A stretch of 64,000 nt of DNA, taken from Aeromicrobium sp. Root344. GTDB lineage: Bacteria; Actinomycetota; Actinomycetes; Propionibacteriales; Nocardioidaceae. The notes under the pieces were generated by a model that was not told the origin of the DNA, did no database searches, and was given only the letters and a program-made list of their open reading frames with translations. Positions 7,680 to 15,371 of the stretch are shown in pieces. Each line of letters opens with the position of its first letter. The first letter of the stretch is position 1. Made by a program: the position numbers and the translations under genes. The DNA lies in NCBI RefSeq assembly GCF_001425755.1, contig NZ_LMDH01000001.1, forward strand, positions 461,308 through 525,307. Reading direction: 5' to 3'.

Positions 7680-9362
7680 TCAACGGTCGCGGGCCACGCG
7701 GGTCTCGTCCCAGACCGGCTCGTCGGACTCGTAGACCCGGCCGTCGGCGCCGAACACCAGGAACCGGTCGAAGCCACGGGCGAACCAGCGGTCGTGAGTC
7801 ACCGCCACCACCGTGCCCTCGAACGTCGACAGGGCCTGCTCCAGTGCCTCGGCCGAGTGCAGGTCGAGGTTGTCGGTCGGCTCGTCGAGCAGCAGCAGCG
7901 TCGCGTTGGACAGCTCGAGCAGCAGGATCTGGAACCGCGCCTGCTGGCCGCCCGACAGCTGCTCGAAGACCTGGTCACCCGCCTTGGCGAGGCCATAGCG
8001 GTCGAGCGCCTTGGCCGATCCTTCGTGCCCCATGCCCGTACGGTGCCCGTCGCCGTGGTGCAGGATCTCGAGGAGCGTGCGGCCGAGCAGTGAAGGGTGC
8101 TCGTGGGTCTGCGCGAACCAGCCCGGACGTACGCGTGACCCCAGCTTGGCCATGCCGGTGTGGTCGACCGGCGGCGGGATGACGTCGCCGACCGGCTCGT
8201 GCTCGATGTCGGGACGCGACCCGCCGCCGGCGAGGAGGCGCAGGAAGTGCGACTTGCCGGAGCCGTTGCTGCCCAGGACCGCGACGCGCTCGCCGAACCA
8301 GATCTCGAGGTCGAACGGCTTCATCAGGCCGGTGAGCTCGACCTGCTCGGCGACCACCGCACGCTTGGCCGTACGCCCACCGTCGAGCCGCATCCGCAGG
8401 TTCTGGGCGATCGGGACGGCCTCGGGCGGCCCTTCGCGCTCGAACCGCTCGAGCCGGGTCACCGCGGCCTGGAGCCGCGACGCCATGTCGGCGTTGTAGG
8501 CCGCCTTGGCGCGATACATCACGACGAGCGCCTTGAGCTTGGCGCGCTCCTCGTCCCATCGCAGCCGCCGCTCCTCGAGCTTGGCGTTGCGGTCGATGCG
8601 GGCCTGCAGGTACGTCGAGAAACGCCCTGGGTGCACCCACAAGGAGCTGCCGGCCGCGCCGGGCTCCAGCGTCGCGATGCGTTGGGCGACGCGCTCGATG
8701 AGCTCGCGGTCGTGACTGACGAACAGCACGGTCTTGGGCGACTCCACGAGCTCGTCCTCGAGCCACCGCTTCGCCGGCACGTCGAGGTAGTTGTCCGGCT
8801 CGTCGAGCAGGAGCACCTGCTCAGGCCCGCGCAGCAGCGCCTCGAGCACGAGACGCTTCTGCTCGCCGCCCGACAAGGTCGTGACCTGGCGCCACTGCGC
8901 CTTCTGGAACGGCACCCCGAGGGCCGAGACGGTGCACATGTCCCACATCGCCTCGTGCTCGTAGCCGCCGGCATCACCCCAGTCGACGAGCGCCTGCGCG
9001 TACGCCATCTGGGTGCGCTCGTCGTCGTGCTCCATCATCAGGAGCTCCATGCGGTCGACCTCGGCAGCGGCCTTGCGCACCGCCGGCGGCGCGACGGAGA
9101 CCAGCAGGTCACGCACGGTCGACTCATCGCGTACGGACCCGATGAACTGCCGCATCACGCCGAGGCCGCCGGAGATCGTGACGGCGCCGTCATGGGGATC
9201 GAGGTCACCCGTCGCGATGCGCGTCAGCGTCGTCTTGCCGCTGCCGTTGGGACCGATCAGGGCGACCTTCATGCCCTCGCCCACGCGGAGGCTCACCTCG
9301 TCGAGCAAGGGTCGCCCGTCGGACAACGTGAAGCTGATGGAGTTGAGGTCGAGGTGTCCCAC
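7680..9362 (-). CDS. ABC-F family ATPase
   Basis: A 560-residue soluble protein with two tandem ABC ATPase domains and no membrane part, as in ABC-F translation factors and ribosome-protection proteins. Domain 1 has Walker A GPNGSGKTT at residues 37-45, signature LSGGEQKR and Walker B LLLDEPDNYLD. Domain 2 has GSNGSGKS, LSGGQQARF and LLLLDEPTDNLD. A charged linker rich in Arg, Lys and Glu joins them. GTG 9362 (MGHLDLNSISFTL) is chosen because the ATPase fold starts there behind a GAGGA site; the frame is open further upstream but antisense to the next gene. Whether it protects against antibiotics or has a housekeeping role cannot be decided. Confidence 0.9.
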   Translation of the reverse strand: MGHLDLNSISFTLSDGRPLLDEVSLRVGEGMKVALIGPNGSGKTTLTRIATGDLDPHDGAVTISGGLGVMRQFIGSVRDESTVRDLLVSVAPPAVRKAAAEVDRMELLMMEHDDERTQMAYAQALVDWGDAGGYEHEAMWDMCTVSALGVPFQKAQWRQVTTLSGGEQKRLVLEALLRGPEQVLLLDEPDNYLDVPAKRWLEDELVESPKTVLFVSHDRELIERVAQRIATLEPGAAGSSLWVHPGRFSTYLQARIDRNAKLEERRLRWDEERAKLKALVVMYRAKAAYNADMASRLQAAVTRLERFEREGPPEAVPIAQNLRMRLDGGRTAKRAVVAEQVELTGLMKPFDLEIWFGERVAVLGSNGSGKSHFLRLLAGGGSRPDIEHEPVGDVIPPPVDHTGMAKLGSRVRPGWFAQTHEHPSLLGRTLLEILHHGDGHRTGMGHEGSAKALDRYGLAKAGDQVFEQLSGGQQARFQILLLELSNATLLLLDEPTDNLDLHSAEALEQALSTFEGTVVAVTHDRWFARGFDRFLVFGADGRVYESDEPVWDETRVARDR

Positions 9363-9387
9363 CCCGACATCCTCGCAGCACCCAGAA

Positions 9388-9401
9388 TTGAACACGTTCA
9401 A
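9388..9401. promoter_or_regulatory. Inverted repeat TTGAACACGTTCAA, candidate operator
   Basis: TTGAAC-AC-GTTCAA is a perfect 6-base inverted repeat in the 60-base divergent region between the ABC-F gene and the epimerase. It lies 21 bases before the epimerase ATG and just upstream of its -10 box, where a repressor would block transcription. The regulator is not encoded nearby. Confidence 0.4.
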
Positions 9402-9410
9402 ATAATGGTC

Positions 9411-9416
9411 TAGGGT
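9411..9416 (+). promoter_or_regulatory. -10 box TAGGGT for ATG 9423
   Basis: TAGGGT is 6 bases before ATG 9423. The intervening AAAGGC is too close to the ATG to be a good ribosome-binding site, so a leaderless mRNA is likely. Confidence 0.5.
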
Positions 9417-9422
9417 AAAGGC

Positions 9423-10358
9423 ATGACCCATCCCGAGCTGAGAACCGCAGTCGTCGCCGGCGCCTCCGGATACCTCGGCCAGCACCTCGTCCGTACGCTC
9501 GCCAGCCGCGGCACCGACGTACGGACGATCGGCCGCAGCGCGGCCAGCGACGCGACGTGGTCCGATCCGGCGAGCCTGGTCGCCGCTCTGGAAGGCGCCG
9601 ACCTGCTCGTGAACTTCGCGGGCCGCTCGGTGAGCTGCCGCTACACCAAGCGCAACGCCGACGCGATCTTCGCGTCGCGCACCGAGACCACGGCTGCGCT
9701 CGGCCGCGCACTGGCCGCGACCGCGCGGCCGCCGAGGCTGTGGGTCAACTCGAGCACCGGCACGATCTATCGCGACTCCCGCGACCGGCCGATGGACGAG
9801 GCGAGCGGCGAGCTCGGCACCGGGTTCTCGGTCGCTGTCGCTCGCGCCTGGGAGCACGAGCTGTTCTCCTCGACCACCACGGTCCGCAAGGTCGCGCTGC
9901 GCATGTCGATCGTGCTGGGGGCCGGCGGCGGCGCGCTCAACCCGTTCATCAACCTCGCGCGCATGGGGTTCGGCGGGCGCATGGGCGACGGCGAGCAGAA
10001 GCTCAGCTGGGTCCACGTCGACGACGTCGTCGCGGCCATCACCCATCTCTTCGAGCACCCCGAGGTCTCCGGGCCGGTCAACGTCGCCGCGCCCGAGGTC
10101 GTGACGAACGCCGAGATGATGCACCACGTCCGCGAGGCTCTCGGCCGCAACCGCGGCGTCCCGCTGCCGGCCTGGGCGCTCGAGGCGGGCGCGCGCATCA
10201 TCCGCACCGAGCCCGAGCTCGTCCTCAAGAGCCGGTGGGTCGACTCCCGCGCGCTCCGCGAGTCCGACTTCCACTTCGCCCACCCCTCGCTCGCCGCCGC
10301 GCTCGACGAGATCGCCGGCCACACACCCCGGGGCCTGCTGCCTGTCGCGCTGGGCTGA
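9423..10358 (+). CDS. TIGR01777-type NAD(P)-dependent epimerase/dehydratase (YfcH-like)
   Basis: A 311-residue cytosolic protein of the extended short-chain dehydrogenase fold. The N-terminal dinucleotide-binding motif GASGYLGQHL is at residues 14-23. Further TIGR01777 features are LLVNFAGRSVSCRYTKRN, SSTGTIYRDSRD, ARAWEHEL and SWVHVDDVVAAI. The C-terminal DUF1731-like segment (VPLPAWALEAGARIIRTEPE) completes the family architecture. Members are widespread but have no agreed substrate; roles in cell division or nucleotide-sugar metabolism have been proposed. It stands alone, divergent from the ABC-F gene. Confidence 0.9.
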   Translation: MTHPELRTAVVAGASGYLGQHLVRTLASRGTDVRTIGRSAASDATWSDPASLVAALEGADLLVNFAGRSVSCRYTKRNADAIFASRTETTAALGRALAATARPPRLWVNSSTGTIYRDSRDRPMDEASGELGTGFSVAVARAWEHELFSSTTTVRKVALRMSIVLGAGGGALNPFINLARMGFGGRMGDGEQKLSWVHVDDVVAAITHLFEHPEVSGPVNVAAPEVVTNAEMMHHVREALGRNRGVPLPAWALEAGARIIRTEPELVLKSRWVDSRALRESDFHFAHPSLAAALDEIAGHTPRGLLPVALG

Positions 10359-10396
10359 TTAGGTCACACTCAGCCGTTCCCGCAAGAGCGCCCCCG

Positions 10397-10402
10397 TACG
10401 AT
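10397..10402 (+). promoter_or_regulatory. -10 box TACGAT for ATG 10409
   Basis: TACGAT lies 6 bases before the mrp ATG. The GGAGG at 10403-10407 is only one base from the ATG, too close for normal initiation, so leaderless initiation is favoured. Confidence 0.45.
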
Positions 10403-10408
10403 GGAGGC

Positions 10409-11548
10409 ATGGCAGTCGTCACCGAAGAGCAAGTCCGTGAAGCCCTCAGCAAGGTCAACGACCCTGAGATCAAGCGACCCATCACCGAGCTCGGGATGGT
10501 CGACGGCGTCACGATCGAGGAAGCGCAGATCACCGTACGGCTGCTGCTGACGGTCTCCGGCTGCCCCCTCAAGGACACCCTCAACCGCGACATCACCGCT
10601 GCGATCGCCACCGTTGCGCCGGCCCACGCCGTCGTCGTCGACATGGGCGTCATGACCGACGAGCAGCGCAAGAGCATGCAGGAGCTGCTCCGCGGCGGCC
10701 GCACCGAGAAGGAGATCCCGTTCGCCCAGCCCGGCTCGCTGACCAAGGTCTTCGCGATCGCGTCGGGCAAGGGTGGCGTCGGCAAGTCGACCGTCACGGT
10801 CAACCTCGCACTCGCCATGGCCAAGCGCGGTCTCAAGGTCGGCATCATCGACGCCGACATCTACGGGCACTCGATCCCCGACATGCTCGGGGTCGGCGAC
10901 CTCAGGCCGACCCAGGTCGAGGACATGATCATGCCGGTCCCGGTCAAGGGCATGAAGGTCATCAGCATCGGCATGCTCAAGCCCCGCAAGGACCAGGTCG
11001 TCGCCTGGCGAGGACCCATGCTCGACCGGGCGCTCGTGCAGATGCTCAGCGACGTCTACTGGGGCGACCTCGACGCCCTGCTGCTCGACCTGCCGCCCGG
11101 CACGGGCGACGTGGCGATCAGCCTCGGTCAGCACCTGCCCAACGCCGAGGTCGTCGTCGTGACGACACCGCAGCCCGCCGCAGCCGACGTGGCCGAGCGC
11201 GCCGGCACGATGGCCTCGATGATGCACCAGCGCGTCGTCGGCGTCATCGAGAACATGTCCTACCTCCAGGTCCCCGGCGGCGAGCGCATGGAGATCTTCG
11301 GCTCCGGCGGAGCGGCCAAGGTCGCCGAGACCCTCAGTGGTCGGTTCGGCTACGACGTCCCGATGCTCGGCCAGGTGCCGCTCGACCAGAGCCTCCGCGA
11401 AGGCGGCGACGCCGGCGACCCGATCGTCGAGACCGACCCCGACTCCGAAGCCGCCAAGGTCCTCCAAGGCGCGGCCGACCAGCTCAGTGGCCGTTCACGC
11501 GGTCTTGCGGGCATGCAGCTGGGACTCGCTCCGGCCGGAAGGCTCTAG
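10409..11548 (+). CDS. mrp: Mrp/NBP35 family P-loop ATPase (iron-sulfur carrier)
   Basis: A 379-residue cytosolic iron-sulfur cluster carrier or scaffold. Residues 1 to about 90 form a MIP18/DUF59 domain (EEQVREALSKVNDPE, with SGCPLKDTL). The ATPase follows with the deviant Walker A GKGGVGKST and DADIYGHSIPDMLG. The CxxC seen in many Mrp proteins after ENMSY is absent here (ENMSYLQVPGGERM), which as far as I recall is normal for actinobacterial members and leaves cluster ligation unclear. The start gives MAVVTEEQVREAL. The next gene, tatB, begins seven bases after the stop. Near-neighbours sigE, rseA and tatB match the mycobacterial sigE region. Confidence 0.92.
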   Translation: MAVVTEEQVREALSKVNDPEIKRPITELGMVDGVTIEEAQITVRLLLTVSGCPLKDTLNRDITAAIATVAPAHAVVVDMGVMTDEQRKSMQELLRGGRTEKEIPFAQPGSLTKVFAIASGKGGVGKSTVTVNLALAMAKRGLKVGIIDADIYGHSIPDMLGVGDLRPTQVEDMIMPVPVKGMKVISIGMLKPRKDQVVAWRGPMLDRALVQMLSDVYWGDLDALLLDLPPGTGDVAISLGQHLPNAEVVVVTTPQPAAADVAERAGTMASMMHQRVVGVIENMSYLQVPGGERMEIFGSGGAAKVAETLSGRFGYDVPMLGQVPLDQSLREGGDAGDPIVETDPDSEAAKVLQGAADQLSGRSRGLAGMQLGLAPAGRL

Positions 11549-11555
11549 GCGCCGC

Positions 11556-11873
11556 ATGTTCGGCATGGGCCTGCCCGAGATCGGCGTCATCCTCGTCGTG
11601 GCCCTGCTCGTGTTCGGACCCGACAAGCTGCCCGAGATCGCCAAGCAGGCCGGCGGCTTCGTGCGTACCCTCCGCCAGATGGCCGAGAACGCCAAGAACG
11701 ACCTGGGTCGCGAGATGGGCGAGGACTTCTCCGACCTCAACCTCCGCGACCTCGACCCGCGCGAGATCGTCCGCAAGAACTTCCTCGACGACGACACGAC
11801 ACCGTCACCGACCAAGGAGCAGCGGATCCTGCGCCCCGGCGAGACCCCGCCGTACGACTCCGAGTCGACCTAG
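11556..11873 (+). CDS. tatB: Sec-independent protein translocase TatB
   Basis: A 105-residue component of the twin-arginine translocase that helps the membrane receptor complex recognise folded substrates. One N-terminal helix (GLPEIGVILVVALLVFGPDK, from residue 5) contains the conserved Glu at residue 8 and the FGPDKLPE hinge. An amphipathic helix (IAKQAGGFVRTLRQMAENAK) and a charged, proline-rich tail follow. Length and tail fit TatB better than TatA, and so does position: tatB sits next to the sigE locus in mycobacteria. GGAAGG lies about 14 bases upstream inside the mrp end. tatA and tatC are not in the window. Confidence 0.88.
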   Translation: MFGMGLPEIGVILVVALLVFGPDKLPEIAKQAGGFVRTLRQMAENAKNDLGREMGEDFSDLNLRDLDPREIVRKNFLDDDTTPSPTKEQRILRPGETPPYDSEST

Positions 11874-11904
11874 AGGGCTGGGCCCGCGGTGCCATGATGG
11901 CGTC

Positions 11905-12411
11905 GTGGGCGCGATCACGATTCGACCGGTCGAGGCTGACGAGTGGCCCGTCGTGGCGTGGCTGTGGCAGTGCTTCCGCCACGACCTCGCACCGATCGTC
12001 TCCGCACTCCCCTACGCCGACGGCCGCTACCAGACGGCCGGGCTCCCGGCCGAGCACACGCCCGACACCATGACGTACATCGCGTGGCAGGACCATCCCC
12101 ACACCCACGTGCCGGCCCCGATCGGCTTCGCGGTCGTCGACGACCTCACGACAAGCCGCCGGTCGCTCGCCGCGATGTGGATCGCCCCAGCCGTGCGCCG
12201 CGACGGGGTTGGCATGGCCCTGGCCCTCGACGTCGTCGGCCGTCACGACGGGCCGTGGGCGATCGTGTGTCAGCACGACAACGTCGCAGCACTCGGCTTC
12301 TGGCGCCGCTTCGCGGACCGGGCGTTCGGCGCGGGAGCGTGGCGCGAGGAGCAGCGCGCGGTGCCGGAGAAGCCTGGCGTGCCGCCGGACCACTGGATCG
12401 AGTCGGGCTAG
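11905..12411 (+). CDS. GNAT family N-acetyltransferase
   Basis: A 168-residue acyltransferase of the GNAT superfamily. It shows the usual order: IRPVEADEWPVVAWLWQ at the N-terminus, a beta-4 segment (SLAAMWIAPAVRRDGVGMAL) in which RRDGVG replaces the canonical Q/RxxGxG acetyl-CoA loop, then HDNVAALGFWRRFGF-like motif B (DNVAALGFWRRFADRAFG). The substrate is unknown. It occupies the place between tatB and rseA where mycobacteria carry the htrA protease gene. Its TAG stop shares the bases CTAG with the stop of the converging rseA gene, so there is no room for a separate terminator. A CATGAT box six bases before the GTG is a weak promoter candidate. Confidence 0.85.
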   Translation: MGAITIRPVEADEWPVVAWLWQCFRHDLAPIVSALPYADGRYQTAGLPAEHTPDTMTYIAWQDHPHTHVPAPIGFAVVDDLTTSRRSLAAMWIAPAVRRDGVGMALALDVVGRHDGPWAIVCQHDNVAALGFWRRFADRAFGAGAWREEQRAVPEKPGVPPDHWIESG

Positions 12412-13250
12412 GCCGCGTCGAGCCAGGCCGTCATGCGGTCGAGACCATCACGTACGCGCTCCGTGGGCGTCTCGTCGTGCGAGCCGCGGGGCAGCTGGGA
12501 CACCGCGTGCTCGACCCGGGCACGATCGGCGTCGGTCACGATCGTGTAGACGACGCCGTCGTCGTCCCACGTCACGAGCATCGGCTCGCCCTCGCGCACC
12601 CAGACGTCGGAGCCGCCCATCTCGACCGGCTCGAAGTCCTTGATGCTGTCGTGGTCGAGCGATCCGTTCTGCTCGAACAGGTTGAGCTTGCTGCTGCCGT
12701 TGGAGTAGCTCAGCGCCACGACTTCTTCATGGTCCGCGAACGCGCCGGAGATGCGGTGCATGTCACCGGCAAGGGTCGTGAGGCACGGCCAGCCCGAGCC
12801 GTCGAGCTTGGTCATCGTCGCGTCCTCGATGACATGGCCGGCCGGCACAGCGGTGGCGCCGAAGAAGTCGGCTGCGTACTGGTTGAACGGCGGGGCGACC
12901 TCGTCGCCGACCCGCGAGTCGGTGCCGCCGACGGCGTAGGCGGTCATCACGACCGCCACCGAGGCGCTGGCCAGCACGACTCCGGCACGGAACGGTGCCG
13001 AGCGGCGTATGCGGACCCACCAGCTGTCGTTCTCGGGCGGAGCGGCCGCCAGGCTGGACAGCGAGGCGAGGAGGCCGGGAGGGGGCTCAGGGGCGGCAAC
13101 CGTCGACATCCGAGACTTCAGCAGCCGCTGCTGACGCACCGCCTTGGCGCACTCGTCGCACGACTGCAGATGGGTGAGCGCCTCGCGCGTCGCGGGCTCG
13201 GACAGTTGTCCGTCCACGAACGCCGCGACGTCGGCACCCAGATGAGCCAT
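12408..13250 (-). CDS. rseA: Anti-sigma factor (RseA-like, zinc-binding ZAS domain)
   Basis: A 280-residue single-pass membrane protein that should bind and hold the SigE product of the upstream gene. The cytosolic N-terminus has the zinc anti-sigma motif H-x3-C-x2-C (His27, Cys31, Cys34 in THLQSCDEC). A hydrophobic helix follows at about residues 88-108 (AGVVLASASVAVVMTAYAVG), then an outer domain of about 170 residues that includes a cysteine-containing segment (GWPCLTTL). The ATG overlaps the sigE stop by one base (TGATG), a strongly coupled arrangement. Mycobacterial RseA lacks such a large outer domain as far as I recall, so this version could sense an external signal. That is inference. 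Confidence 0.88.
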   Translation of the reverse strand: MAHLGADVAAFVDGQLSEPATREALTHLQSCDECAKAVRQQRLLKSRMSTVAAPEPPPGLLASLSSLAAAPPENDSWWVRIRRSAPFRAGVVLASASVAVVMTAYAVGGTDSRVGDEVAPPFNQYAADFFGATAVPAGHVIEDATMTKLDGSGWPCLTTLAGDMHRISGAFADHEEVVALSYSNGSSKLNLFEQNGSLDHDSIKDFEPVEMGGSDVWVREGEPMLVTWDDDGVVYTIVTDADRARVEHAVSQLPRGSHDETPTERVRDGLDRMTAWLDAA

Positions 13251-13852
13251 CAGACCCCGACCGGACCCACGAATCGGGTCCGGCCCTTGCGGGGCGCACG
13301 GTGGGCGAGCGTCTCGCGCAGCTGCGTGCGGCCACGGTGGATGCGGGAACGGACCGTGCCGAGCTTGACGCCGAGCACGTCGGAGATCTCCTCGTACGAC
13401 AGACCCTCGATGTCGCACAGCACGACGGCGACCCGGAACTCGTCGGACAGCGAGGCAAGCGCGAGCTCGATGTCGGGGTCGAAGTTGGCGTCGTGGACCG
13501 CGGACTCCGGCAGCACCTCAGAGCTCAGCAGCTTCTCCTCGGCGCCCTCGTAGAAGCCGTCCATGCGCAGGCGCGACTTGCGGCGTACGCGATCCAGGAA
13601 GAGGTTGGTGGTGATGCGGTGCAGCCAGCCCGGGAAGTTGCCCGGCTCATAGGTGTCGAGCGACTTGAACACGCGGATGAAGACGTCCTGGGTCAGGTCT
13701 TCGGCATCCTGGCGGTTGCCGGTCAGGCGGTAGGCCAACCGGTAGACCCGCGCGGAGTGCTCCGCGACGATGTCGTCCCAGTCGAGCGTTGCCGTGGTCA
13801 CGTCGTCTTCCTTCATGAATTGATCGAACACCTCGTACCTGAGAGAACGCAT
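13250..13852 (-). CDS. sigE: ECF RNA polymerase sigma factor, SigE type
   Basis: A 200-residue group 4 sigma factor. Region 2 spans about residues 30-97 ([20 protein letters not shown], then [20 protein letters not shown]). A variable linker and region 4 ([36 protein letters not shown]) follow. ATG 13852 is preferred over the earlier ATG at 13891 because CAGGAG sits seven bases before it. Context identifies it as the mycobacterial SigE equivalent: rseA follows with a one-base overlap, and an O-methyltransferase gene diverges upstream. In mycobacteria this sigma factor answers envelope and oxidative stress. Confidence 0.93.
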   Translation of the reverse strand: MRSLRYEVFDQFMKEDDVTTATLDWDDIVAEHSARVYRLAYRLTGNRQDAEDLTQDVFIRVFKSLDTYEPGNFPGWLHRITTNLFLDRVRRKSRLRMDGFYEGAEEKLLSSEVLPESAVHDANFDPDIELALASLSDEFRVAVVLCDIEGLSYEEISDVLGVKLGTVRSRIHRGRTQLRETLAHRAPRKGRTRFVGPVGV

Positions 13853-13938
13853 GGAAACTCCTGACTGTTCCCCAGATTCCGGGCACATCACATGGTTGAG
13901 CCTCCGCAGCCAACGGCGTCCACGCGGATAGTCTGGCC

Positions 13939-14595
13939 TTGACCACCGCGACCGAGGAGCCGACCATCACCACCGCAGCCAGCCTGGCCTATGCCGAGGA
14001 CTTCCTGAGCGAGGACGACCATCTCGTCGCCGCGCGGCGCCGGTCCGACGACGTCGGTGTCATCCCGGTCGGTCCCGGAGGCGGCGCGGCACTGTCGTTC
14101 CTCGCCTCCGTGGTGCAGGCCAAGTCGGTCGCCGAGATCGGCACCGGCACCGGTGTCTCCGGCCTGTGGCTGCTCCGCGGCATGCAGCCCGACGGCGTCC
14201 TGACCTCGGTCGACCTCGAGGCGGAGCACCAGCGGCTCGCCCGCGAGACGTTCACTGAAGCGGGCTACGCTCCGCAGCGCTTCCGCCTGATCGCCGGCGC
14301 AGGGCTCGACGTCATGCCGCGGCTGACCGATGCCGGCTACGACGTGGTGTTCCTCGACGGCGACAAGGTCGAGTACGGCGAATACCTCGACCAGGCCATG
14401 CGGCTCGTGCGCCCCGGCGGGATCATCGTGTTCGACAACGCCCTGTGGCACGACCGGGTCGCCGACCCGGCACAGCGCGACCCCGAGACGTCGGCGATCC
14501 GCGACGTGGTGCAGCGGGTCAGGAACGACGAGCGGCTCCGCAGCGTGCTGCTGCCGCTCGGTGACGGCCTCCTGGCCGCGCAGCTGCTCGCCTAG
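13939..14595 (+). CDS. Class I SAM-dependent O-methyltransferase
   Basis: A 218-residue catechol-type O-methyltransferase (methyltransferase family 3), equivalent by position and sequence type to Rv1220c beside sigE. The SAM-binding motif [14 protein letters not shown] is followed by [13 protein letters not shown]. The acidic metal and cofactor segment [20 protein letters not shown] and [16 protein letters not shown] complete the fold. A TTG at 13939 begins [20 protein letters not shown]; the alternative is a start further in. GATAGT six bases upstream is a possible leaderless -10. Substrate unknown. The divergent layout with sigE is conserved in actinobacteria, so joint stress control is plausible. 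Confidence 0.88.
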   Translation: MTTATEEPTITTAASLAYAEDFLSEDDHLVAARRRSDDVGVIPVGPGGGAALSFLASVVQAKSVAEIGTGTGVSGLWLLRGMQPDGVLTSVDLEAEHQRLARETFTEAGYAPQRFRLIAGAGLDVMPRLTDAGYDVVFLDGDKVEYGEYLDQAMRLVRPGGIIVFDNALWHDRVADPAQRDPETSAIRDVVQRVRNDERLRSVLLPLGDGLLAAQLLA

Positions 14596-14609
14596 CCAGC
14601 GCGGCGGTG

Positions 14610-14639
14610 CGAGACCCGCTGCAGCGACGCGCTGTCTCG
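14610..14639. terminator. Possible bidirectional hairpin between converging genes
   Basis: CGAGAC (14610-14615) and GTCTCG (14634-14639) enclose the palindrome CGCTGCAGCG. It lies in the 144-base gap after the O-methyltransferase and before the end of the gene on the other strand. No T-run follows, as is common in high-GC organisms. Confidence 0.3.
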
Positions 14640-14739
14640 AGGCCGGCATTCTTCGACGCCTTCGCGTCACGCTCCGTCGTGAAGCGGACCTCACGCAACG
14701 GAGGCTGTGGGTCGCCCGTCTGGGGTTCCACGGCGCGCC

Positions 14740-15102
14740 TCAGTCGTCGTCGCGCTTGTCGTGCTCGAACGAGGCTGATGAGCGGAAGCCGGCAGGCCCG
14801 CGTACGACGGCGACGACTTCGTAGGCCTCGATCGTGATGGGTGGGCTGCCGATGATCTTGGAGCCGGCGGAGCCCGCGGCGACCTTCTCGAACGAGTCCT
14901 GGAACGCCGAACGCGCGGCGTCGGACACGAACACGTAGCTGCCCTCGAACCACTCACCCTTGCGGGCGCGCCACGTCTTGAACCGCAGGCCGTCGAGAGC
15001 CGCGAACTTCGCGAACGACTCGTCCTCGACGTAGCTGCGCAAGGCCTTGAGCGTGCCCTTGGGTGCGTCGGCGAGTGACCAGCGAACGGTCAGCCCGTAC
15101 AT
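14740..15102 (-). CDS. Small dimeric alpha/beta-barrel protein (YdhR/monooxygenase-like)
   Basis: A 120-residue cytosolic protein resembling YdhR-type and antibiotic-biosynthesis monooxygenase folds, which work as ferredoxin-like dimers. Visible features are a first beta strand MYGLTVRWSLADA, a helix before GLRFKTWRARKGEWFEGSYV, then a helix with regularly spaced aromatic residues (AFQDSFEKVAA) and a final strand ITIEAYEVVAVV. Length is typical. Catalysis is not assured, because many members only bind small molecules. The ATG overlaps the stop of the DUF3117 gene by one base, so the two form a small operon. Confidence 0.65.
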   Translation of the reverse strand: MYGLTVRWSLADAPKGTLKALRSYVEDESFAKFAALDGLRFKTWRARKGEWFEGSYVFVSDAARSAFQDSFEKVAAGSAGSKIIGSPPITIEAYEVVAVVRGPAGFRSSASFEHDKRDDD

Positions 15103-15263
15103 CAGACGGCTTTGAGCTGGTCGCCCAACGTGGCTGCTTCCTCATTGTTGAGCTCGACGACGAGACGTCCGCCGCCCTCGAGCGGGACGCGCATGACGAT
15201 GCAGCGCCCTTCCTTGGTGACCTCCATCGGGCCGTCTCCGGTCCGTGGCTTCATGGCGGCCAT
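15102..15263 (-). CDS. DUF3117 protein
   Basis: A 53-residue actinobacterial signature protein (DUF3117), equivalent to Rv1211. Start MAAMKPRTGDGPMEVTKEG is chosen at ATG 15263, directly behind AGAGGGG; an upstream in-frame start would add ten unconserved residues. The core IVMRVPLEGGGRLVVELNNE is highly characteristic. Function is unknown and it is predicted to be small, soluble and beta-rich. It is first in a two-gene operon with the YdhR-like gene and diverges from the enoyl-CoA hydratase. In mycobacteria it lies next to tag, as it nearly does here. Confidence 0.9.
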   Translation of the reverse strand: MAAMKPRTGDGPMEVTKEGRCIVMRVPLEGGGRLVVELNNEEAATLGDQLKAV

Positions 15264-15371
15264 CAGTTCCCCTCTCGATCTTGGAGCTCCCACCGCTACG
15301 GCAGGAAGCGTGCCTCCTATTATCGCCTATGGCCGGAGGACGTTCGACCGCAGTACCACCAGGAGGCACAG

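Noticed and set aside
9363-10322. Upstream extension of the ABC-F gene on the minus strand
   Set aside because: The frame is open but runs antisense through the epimerase gene, and the ABC fold and ribosome-binding site begin at 9362.
14596-14739. Possible tRNA or small RNA gene in the convergent gap
   Set aside because: No T-loop (GGTTCRA) or acceptor pairing could be traced; only a weak hairpin is seen.
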